Assembly (NCBI GenBank): GCA_023398575.1
Contig: JAEWSC010000017.1
Location: forward strand, 1-27,822
Reading direction: 5' to 3'
Length of the DNA: 27,822 nucleotides
Source of the DNA: Bacillota bacterium
GTDB taxonomy: Bacteria; Bacillota; Clostridia; Christensenellales; Aristaeellaceae
Made by a program: the position numbers and the translations under genes. Below are positions 22,811-27,822 of the stretch, one piece after another. Under the pieces are notes generated by a model, which ran no database searches, had not been told where the DNA came from, and saw only the letters and a list, made by a program, of their open reading frames with translations. Numbering within the stretch: position 1 is the stretch's first letter; each line of letters opens with the position of its first letter.

Positions 22811-23189
22811 CGTTTCAGACTATGCAAGCATGCATACAGTTTGAAACCAGTCAAGACCGCCCCGATGCAAACCTTGGGGTGCATAGGCCATACGGACAGC
22901 CGGGTCTTAAGCCGATTGGCAACTTTTGTTGCTTTATTGATGGAGCTAAGCCGTTTGAAAAGTGCGGGAAAAGCTCAATTTATAAGTTGGTTACTTTATA
23001 ACCAATATGCCCTGCGGCATAACCACTTGTGAATGTTCAATAAGAGTATTAAAAGTGTAAGGCTATATAGACTCTGAGTATGCTGTATGTATGATTATGG
23101 GCGAGGAATGCCCGTTAAGCCTACAGTTTGCGTATGACGCACGAGAAAACCGGTGCAGCAGGCAGCGGTATTTCCCGTGTTTTTTGTTT
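22811..23189 (+). ncRNA. Structured leader RNA of the spe operon, candidate riboswitch/attenuator
   Basis: This gene-free leader folds into a row of hairpins by eye. They are GTTTCAGACT.../...AGTTTGAAAC (22812-22847); an outer AAGACC/GGTCTT stem (22853-22908) holding CCCC/GGGG and ATGCA/TGCAT pairings that are exclusive or knotted; GCAAC-TTTT-GTTGC (22919-22932); GAGCT/AGCTC (22943-22976); TTGGTTA-N5-TAACCAA (22987-23005); TATGCC-CTGC-GGCATA (23006-23021); and AGGCT/AGCCT (23060-23122) enclosing GGGC/GCCC. It ends in a terminator hairpin before speD. I could not match it to a known class: the SAM-I kink-turn, the c-di-GMP-I core and the T-box sequence are not evident. It could be a regulatory leader sensing a polyamine or SAM-related ligand, or a separate small RNA. 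Confidence 0.5.
23140..23189 (+). terminator. Terminator (probable attenuator) just upstream of speD
   Basis: CACG (23140-23143) pairs with CGTG (23176-23179). Inside are AAA/TTT, CCG/CGG and TGC/GCA pairings around an AGCAG loop. TTTTTTGTTT follows. It ends about 20 bp before the speD ribosome binding site and is in the same direction, which is the position of a transcription attenuator. Confidence 0.65.
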
Positions 23190-23209
23190 ATAGTGGGGAG
23201 GTGGCGGAC

Positions 23210-23989
23210 ATGAGCCAGGAAAAGATGACGCTGTACGGGTTTAACAACCTGACAAAATCCTTAAGCTTTAATATTTATGATGTATGCTATGCCAAAACGC
23301 CAAGGGAGCAGCGGGATTATATCGCCTACATCGATGCGCAGTACAACTCCGAGCGGTTGACTGAAATTCTTCGCAAGCTGACCGAGATGATCGGTGCCCA
23401 TGTGCTGAATATATCCACCCAGGATTATGATCCGCAGGGGTCCAGCGTCACGTTTCTTATCGCTGAGGAATCGATGCTCTCCCGCATGGATTCGGATACG
23501 CTGGTGGCGCACCTGGACAAGAGCCATGTCACCGTGCATACCTATCCCGAATTTCACCCCGAGACGGCCCTGGCCACCTTTCGCGTGGATATCGATGTGG
23601 CTACCTGCGGGGAGATTACGCCGCTGTCGACCCTGGATTATCTGATTGGCAGCTTTGATTCGGACATCATTACCATGGATTACCGGGTGCGCGGCTTTAC
23701 CAGGGAATTATCCGGTAAAAAGATATTCATCGACCATGATATCACATCCATACAGGACTATATTAATAAGAAGACGCTGGAACACTACGACGCCATTGAC
23801 ATCAACGTGTATCAGGCCAACCTGTTTCACACCAAGATGATGGTCAAGGAAATAGATTTGCAGCACTATCTGTTCAACACCGACATTTACGAGCTGGCGC
23901 CCAAAACGCGCCTGGAGATTACCACCAATCTGCGGCAGGAAATGATTGAGGTGTTCTCCGGCTCCAACGTATACCGCAAAGGAGGCTGA
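23210..23989 (+). CDS. speD: S-adenosylmethionine decarboxylase proenzyme, E. coli-type
   Basis: SpeD is a pyruvoyl enzyme that decarboxylates SAM to supply the aminopropyl donor for spermidine. At 259 residues it matches the long E. coli-type class, not the short form of about 120-130 residues usual in Bacillus and archaea. The self-cleavage site is Lys104-Ser105 in LDKSHVTVHTYPE; Ser105 would become the pyruvoyl group. Other family landmarks are TFRVDIDVATCGEITPL, DIITMDYRVRGFTREL, FIDHDITSIQDYI and VNVYQANLFHTKMM. The ATG at 23210 has GGGGAGGTG six bases upstream; the longer in-frame start at 23153 lies inside the terminator hairpin. It is the first gene of the spe cluster, 3 bp before speA, and sits behind the structured leader. 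Confidence 0.96.
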   Translation: MSQEKMTLYGFNNLTKSLSFNIYDVCYAKTPREQRDYIAYIDAQYNSERLTEILRKLTEMIGAHVLNISTQDYDPQGSSVTFLIAEESMLSRMDSDTLVAHLDKSHVTVHTYPEFHPETALATFRVDIDVATCGEITPLSTLDYLIGSFDSDIITMDYRVRGFTRELSGKKIFIDHDITSIQDYINKKTLEHYDAIDINVYQANLFHTKMMVKEIDLQHYLFNTDIYELAPKTRLEITTNLRQEMIEVFSGSNVYRKGG

Positions 23990-23992
23990 CGC

Positions 23993-25438
23993 ATGGCAAA
24001 ACTCGACCAACACCGCGCGCCCATCGTGGAAGCCCTGCAATTTGTGCAAAAAAACAGGGTCGTACCCTTTGACGTGCCCGGCCATAAACGGGGAAAGGGC
24101 AATCCGGAATTGGTGGCCCTGCTGGGCGAAAAGTGCGTCTCCATGGATGTGAACTCCATGAAGCCGGTAGACAGCCTGGTGCATCCCACCTCGGTCATCC
24201 GCGAGGCGGAAGAACTGGCGGCCCAGGCGTTTTCCGCCTCCGCTGCTTTTTTTATGGTCAACGGCACCACCTCCGCCGTACAGGCGATGATTTTGTCCTC
24301 CGTTCGGCAGGGCGAAAAAATTATCGTACCCCGCAACGTGCACCGCAGCGTCATCAATGCGCTGGTCATCAGCGGTGCGATACCGGTGTATGTCAGCCCC
24401 CAGGTGAACAAGCGGCTGGGCATTGCCCTGGGCATGTCTGTTTTGGATGTGGCACAGGCTATACGCCAAAATCCTGACGCAAAGGCCATTGTGGTCAACA
24501 ACCCCACCTATTACGGCATCTGCTCCAACCTGCGGGAAATCGTGCGCATGGCCCATGAAGCGGGTATGCTGGTGCTGGCGGATGAGGCCCACGGCACCCA
24601 CTTTTCCTTTGGCGAAAACATGCCTGTATCCGCCATGAAGGCCGGCGCGGACATGGCCGCGGTGAGCATGCACAAATCCGGCGGGTCGCTGACCCAAAGC
24701 TCCTTTATGCTGTGCGGCCCGGGCGTTAATCCCAACCACGTGCGCCAGATTATCAATTTGACGCAGACCACCAGCGGATCGTATATATTAATGTCCAGCC
24801 TGGATATTTCCCGCCGCAAGCTGGCCTTAAACGGGGCGGAAATCTTTCGCAAGGTCACTGACATGGCCCGCTATGCCCGGGATGAAATCAACCAGATCGG
24901 CGATTATTACGCCTATGGCCGGGAGCTTATCAACGGCGATACGGTGTTCGACTTTGACGAAACGAAGCTGGCTGCCCACACGCTGGATGTGGGCCTGGCA
25001 GGCATCGAGGTTTTTGACCTGCTAAGGGACGAATATGATATTCAGATAGAGTTCGGCGACATTGGCAACATACTGGCCTACCTTTCTGTGGGCGATAGGT
25101 TTCAGGATATCGAACGGCTGATCGGCGCGCTGGCGGAAATCAGGCGGCGCTTTAAAAAGGACCGCGCCGGGCTGATGGATCATGAGTATATCAGCCCCCA
25201 AGTGGTGATAACGCCCAAGGAAGCCTTTTACGCCGAAAAGCAGCTGCTGCCCCTTGTAGACAGCGCCGAGCGCATTGCTGCGGAGTATGTGATGAGTTAT
25301 CCGCCGGGTATTCCCATTGTTGCCCCGGGTGAGCGGATCACAAAGGAGATCATTGGGTATATCAATTATGCAAGGGAAAAAGGATGCTTTTTGACCGGGA
25401 CGCAGGACCCGGAAGTGGAAAAGATTTTGGTTATTTGA
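23993..25438 (+). CDS. speA: Orn/Lys/Arg decarboxylase family, probable arginine decarboxylase
   Basis: This 481-residue PLP-dependent fold-type I decarboxylase resembles Bacillus SpeA. The N-terminal motif is PFDVPGHKRGKG. The PLP site has Asp197 and His200 (DEAHGTHF) and the Schiff-base Lys228 in SMHKSGGS. The C-terminal domain includes SYPPGIPIVAPGERIT. Family members use arginine, lysine or ornithine. Arginine is favoured because an agmatinase gene lies in the same cluster, which gives arginine to agmatine to putrescine. The ATG follows the speD stop by three bases with AGGAGG upstream. The last 18 codons (TGTQDPEVEKILVI and preceding) are duplicated twice downstream with a REP-like element, so the 3' end is part of a tandem repeat. 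Confidence 0.93.
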   Translation: MAKLDQHRAPIVEALQFVQKNRVVPFDVPGHKRGKGNPELVALLGEKCVSMDVNSMKPVDSLVHPTSVIREAEELAAQAFSASAAFFMVNGTTSAVQAMILSSVRQGEKIIVPRNVHRSVINALVISGAIPVYVSPQVNKRLGIALGMSVLDVAQAIRQNPDAKAIVVNNPTYYGICSNLREIVRMAHEAGMLVLADEAHGTHFSFGENMPVSAMKAGADMAAVSMHKSGGSLTQSSFMLCGPGVNPNHVRQIINLTQTTSGSYILMSSLDISRRKLALNGAEIFRKVTDMARYARDEINQIGDYYAYGRELINGDTVFDFDETKLAAHTLDVGLAGIEVFDLLRDEYDIQIEFGDIGNILAYLSVGDRFQDIERLIGALAEIRRRFKKDRAGLMDHEYISPQVVITPKEAFYAEKQLLPLVDSAERIAAEYVMSYPPGIPIVAPGERITKEIIGYINYAREKGCFLTGTQDPEVEKILVI

Positions 25439-25695
25439 GATTTCGCACCTGCGGGTGCGACCAAAGGGCTTTCCGGTCGCCCTTTGGAAACCTTCGGATG
25501 CCAGGGAAAAGGACTGTTTATTGACCGGGACGCAGGACCCTGAAGTGGAAAGGATTTTGGTTATTTGAGATTTCGCACCTGCGGATGCGACCAAAGGGCT
25601 TTCCGGTCGCCCTTTGGAAACCTTCGGATGCCAGGGAAAAGGACTGTTTATTGACCGGGACGCAGGACCCGGAAGTGAAAAGGATTTTGGTTATA
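25374..25695 (+). repeat. 130-bp tandem repeat that includes the speA 3' end
   Basis: TTGACCGGGACGCAGGACC occurs at 25391, 25521 and 25651, a period of exactly 130 bp. Each unit has the last codons of speA (about GGGAAAAGG to TTGGTTATTTGAGA), then a REP-like block (copies R2 at 25443-25499 and R3 at 25573-25629). The third unit stops after the speA-like part. Copies 2 and 3 are non-coding remnants of the C-terminus without a start. Confidence 0.92.
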
Positions 25696-25699
25696 TAGG

Positions 25700-26010
25700 G
25701 CTATATGGATGGGAGATATTCGAGGTACGTTGATGCAAGAGGGAGGAGGGGGATTTCGATGTCCCCCCTCACCTCCCCCCTGCACCTCCCATTACCCCCT
25801 TGAGACGACCAGGGCTTCGTAGCCGAAGCGCCGCCTGTGGCGGATGAAGCGAGGCGGAGGAGGCTGGCGAAACAAGCAGTACGAGCGATAGCGAGTAATG
25901 CGCCGATTGAGCCAGATGGAGGGCGGGCCCTGGACCCAAGGATGAGTGAGGATTTCGCTTGAGAACCCTGTCATCGCATTTAGTAAAGAGCAGATATATT
26001 TTAATGGGAT
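25700..26010 (+). repeat. speA-speE intergenic region with dispersed repeat copy C
   Basis: No gene is seen. A poly-purine/poly-pyrimidine stretch (GAGGGAGGAGGGGGA at about 25738-25753, then C-rich to 25800) can pair with itself. Copy C of the dispersed repeat follows at 25808-25921: CGTAGCCGAAGC, hairpin CCGCC-TGT-GGCGG, GAGGCGGAGGAGGCTGGCGAAACAA, and GCGCCGATTGAGCCAGATGG. Just before it, CGACCAGGGCTT (about 25805) also occurs at 19808, linking this family to the REP-like elements. Confidence 0.7.
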
Positions 26011-26011
26011 T

Positions 26012-26060
26012 CCAAAGGGACTGGTCCCTTTGGTAGGGGTTTAAGGGGGCAAAGCCCCCT
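26012..26060 (+). promoter_or_regulatory. Paired hairpins before the speE ribosome binding site
   Basis: CCAAAGGGAC-TG-GTCCCTTTGG (26012-26033) and AGGGGGC-AAA-GCCCCCT (26044-26060) are perfect inverted repeats. The first shares CCAAAGGG/CCCTTTGG with the REP-like elements. The second ends four bases before the AGGAGG at 26064. They could affect translation or transcript processing, or be repeat debris. No T-run follows either. Confidence 0.6.
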
Positions 26061-26073
26061 GTCAGGAGGTTGT

Positions 26074-26934
26074 ATGGAATTTTGGTTTTCTGAAAAGCAC
26101 ACGCCCCAGGTAAAGCTGTCGATTCAGGTAGATAAGCAGCTGTTCAGCGCCCAAAGCGCGTTCCAGCGCATTGACGTGTTCGAATCCCAGGAGTTCGGCC
26201 GGTTTTTAACGCTGGACGGGTTTATGATGCTCACCGAAAAGGATGAGTTTATTTACCATGAAATGCTGACCCATGTGCCCATGGCGGTGCATCCAAATGT
26301 GGAAAATGTTTTGGTCATCGGTGCGGGGGATGGCGGAATCTTGCGGGAGCTGACCCGTTATGAGACCGTGAAGAGCATTGACTTGGTGGAGATCGACGAA
26401 ATGGTGGTCAAGGTGTGCAAGGAATTTCTGCCTCAAACCGCCTGCGGCTTTTCAGACCCTCGGGTGAACATCCATTTCCAGGATGGGCTGAAATTTGTAC
26501 GCAGCCGGGAGAACGCATACGATTTGATCATTGTGGATTCCACCGACCCCTTTGGCCCAGGGGAAGGGCTTTTCACCCGTGAGTTTTACGGCAACTGCTA
26601 TAAGGCGCTAAAAGAGGATGGCATTATGGTCAACCAGCATGAAAGCCCCTTTTATGACGCCGACGCGCTGGCCATGCAGCGGGCCCACAAGCGGATCACC
26701 GAATCCTTTCCTATCAGCCGGGTGTATCAAGCCCATATTCCCACGTATCCATCGGGATACTGGCTGTTTGGCTTCGCCTCCAAGGTATACCATCCTGTCC
26801 GCGATTTAGGCGCACGAGACTGGAAAAAGTTAGAGATTGAGACCCGGTACTACAACACCAACCTGCATCGCGGCGCGTTTGCGCTGCCCAACTATGTGCA
26901 GCGGCTGCTGGAGGACGTGGAACATGTGGACTGA
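26074..26934 (+). CDS. speE: Spermidine synthase
   Basis: SpeE transfers the aminopropyl group of decarboxylated SAM to putrescine. The 286-residue protein has the normal two-domain form: an N-terminal beta domain with the conserved YHEMLTHVPM, then a Rossmann core. The cofactor loop is GAGDGG (83-88; usually GGGDGG, so one Gly is Ala here), with DLVEIDEMVVKVCKEFLP after it. The gatekeeping and catalytic region is VDSTDPFGPGEGLFTREFY (about 154-172), with Asp155 and Asp158. AGGAGG lies four bases before the ATG. The agmatinase gene overlaps its last 11 bases. It is separated from speA by 635 bp of repeat DNA, so it may have its own promoter there, although none is clear. Confidence 0.96.
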   Translation: MEFWFSEKHTPQVKLSIQVDKQLFSAQSAFQRIDVFESQEFGRFLTLDGFMMLTEKDEFIYHEMLTHVPMAVHPNVENVLVIGAGDGGILRELTRYETVKSIDLVEIDEMVVKVCKEFLPQTACGFSDPRVNIHFQDGLKFVRSRENAYDLIIVDSTDPFGPGEGLFTREFYGNCYKALKEDGIMVNQHESPFYDADALAMQRAHKRITESFPISRVYQAHIPTYPSGYWLFGFASKVYHPVRDLGARDWKKLEIETRYYNTNLHRGAFALPNYVQRLLEDVEHVD

Positions 26935-27775
26935 AAACGTATCCACCTTTCTAGGCTGCGACAGCGGGTATGAAGATGCCAAGGCCGTCATCTTCGGCGC
27001 GCCCTTTGATGGCACCACCTCCTACCGGCCCGGCACCAGGTTTGCCAGCCGGATTATGCGGGCGGAAAGCTATGGCCTGGAAACCTACAGCCCCTACCAG
27101 GATAAGGACCTCACCGATTATAATGTGTTTGACGGCGGAGATCTGGATTTGCCCTTTGGCAATGTACAGGCAGTGCTGAACAAGATAGAAGAAAAGGCGG
27201 GCGCCATTTTAGAGGATGGCAAGCTTCCCGTCATGCTGGGCGGCGAGCACCTGGTCACATTGGGCGCGGTACGGGCCGCGGTGAAAAAGCACCCGGACCT
27301 GCACATTTTGCACTTTGATGCCCATACCGATCTTCGGGAAGATTATTTGGGCGAAGCCCTTTCCCACGCCACGGTGATTCGCCGCTGCTGGGACTTGGTG
27401 GGCGATGGACGCATTTACCAGTTTGGCATCCGCTCTGGCGACCGGCCGGAATTCAAATGGGCCGATGAGGGGCATGTAACCATGCGCAAGTTTGACCTGC
27501 ATGGCTTTGCGCAGACGGTGGAAAAGCTGCGCGTCAAGCCCATATATGTGACCATCGATTTGGATGTGCTGGACCCTTCCGCCTTTCCCGGCACCGGCAC
27601 GCCGGAAGCCGGCGGCGTCACCTTTATGGAGCTGCTGAACGCCATCCTTTCGCTTAAAGGTGCCAACGTGGTGGCCTGCGATATCAATGAGCTTTCACCG
27701 CCCTATGACCAAAGCGGCACATCAACGGCAACGGCCTTAAAGGTGCTGCGGGAACTATTGCTGGCAGTACTGTAG
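26924..27775 (+). CDS. speB: Agmatinase (ureohydrolase family)
   Basis: SpeB hydrolyses agmatine to putrescine and urea. The 283-residue protein carries all binuclear manganese ligands of the arginase/agmatinase family: His109 (GGEH), Asp132-His134-Asp136 (FDAHTD) and Asp212-Asp214 (IDLDVLDPS). The segment FGAPFDGTTSYRPGTRFA and the late Glu in DINELSPPYDQS also fit. The ATG at 26924 is chosen because the homology begins there, GGAGG lies nine bases upstream, and it overlaps speE by 11 bp in a different frame. The in-frame upstream start at 26837 lies deep inside speE. With speA upstream it completes arginine to putrescine. Confidence 0.95.
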   Translation: MWTENVSTFLGCDSGYEDAKAVIFGAPFDGTTSYRPGTRFASRIMRAESYGLETYSPYQDKDLTDYNVFDGGDLDLPFGNVQAVLNKIEEKAGAILEDGKLPVMLGGEHLVTLGAVRAAVKKHPDLHILHFDAHTDLREDYLGEALSHATVIRRCWDLVGDGRIYQFGIRSGDRPEFKWADEGHVTMRKFDLHGFAQTVEKLRVKPIYVTIDLDVLDPSAFPGTGTPEAGGVTFMELLNAILSLKGANVVACDINELSPPYDQSGTSTATALKVLRELLLAVL

Positions 27776-27781
27776 GACCGC

Positions 27782-27802
27782 CGGGAGGCGCTGCCTCCCT
27801 GA
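27782..27802 (+). terminator. Hairpin downstream of speB
   Basis: GGGAGGC-GCT-GCCTCCC begins about nine bases after the speB stop. The stem is a perfect 7-bp GC-rich one, but no T-run follows before the window ends. It may be a weak terminator or another member of the GC-rich hairpin elements. Confidence 0.5.
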
Positions 27803-27822
27803 ACCCACCGCTCTAGGGATAT

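Noticed and set aside
22860..22925. Resemblance to a SAM-I riboswitch (CCCGATG...AACC and GGCAAC)
   Set aside because: The upstream kink-turn sequence and the downstream GGTGC/AATTCC core are not in the right places, so only short words match.
22697..23032. 111-codon plus-strand frame upstream of speD
   Set aside because: It spans the promoter and several leader hairpins, lacks a ribosome binding site and has no protein-like pattern.
26837..26923. Upstream in-frame start for agmatinase
   Set aside because: It would lie 98 bp inside speE and add residues unlike the family. The ATG at 26924 fits the homology and has GGAGG upstream.

Overview
The window looks like a chromosomal segment of an anaerobic Gram-positive bacterium of the Clostridia, possibly a Christensenellales-like gut lineage. 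The evidence is AGGAGG-type ribosome binding sites, GC-rich coding sequence between AT-rich promoters, a class B sortase with sortase-type surface proteins, a Clostridial-style membrane gene fused into a hypA/hypB cluster, and a GntR/FCD regulator. The genus assignment is inference. No tRNA, rRNA, CRISPR array, prophage or complete insertion sequence was seen.

Layout. (1) 1-3878: the 3' part of a repetitive cell-surface protein with an SPATGD sorting signal, facing an (alpha/alpha)6 glycoside-hydrolase-like gene. (2) 4457-6782: cheW and a methyl-accepting chemotaxis protein, closed by a strong terminator. (3) 6847-9439, minus strand: a membrane protein, a YbjQ-family protein and a FadR-type regulator, with repetitive non-coding DNA between the first two. 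(4) 9709-14510: a four-gene operon of a DUF5692-like membrane protein, hypB, a 912-residue iron-sulfur flavoprotein and hypA. It is read from a palindrome-rich promoter divergent to the regulator and ends in a 14-bp-stem terminator. (5) 14945-19782: a large InlB-repeat surface protein, a sortase B, a YkvA/DUF1232 protein and a CCG-type Fe-S protein. (6) 19927-22493, minus strand: a pirin and two tandem paralogous methyltransferases. (7) 23210-27775: speD, speA, speE and speB, which encode a full route from arginine through agmatine and putrescine to spermidine. They are preceded by a structured leader of about 400 nt that ends in a terminator.

Working together. The sortase could anchor the surface proteins, because SPATGD and MPQTGD both resemble sortase B-type signals. 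HypA and HypB are nickel-insertion factors, but no other hyp gene or hydrogenase is present, so the target of this cluster is open. The spe genes form one pathway.

The most interesting points are: the hypB/flavoprotein/hypA/DUF5692 operon with its own operator; the attenuator-like leader of the spe genes; a surface protein with a sorting signal and a second signal-peptide-like segment in its interior and a BclB-like C-terminus; a sortase B with Tyr at the usual catalytic Arg position; and a family of dispersed hairpin repeats, one of which has duplicated the 3' end of speA in 130-bp tandem units.
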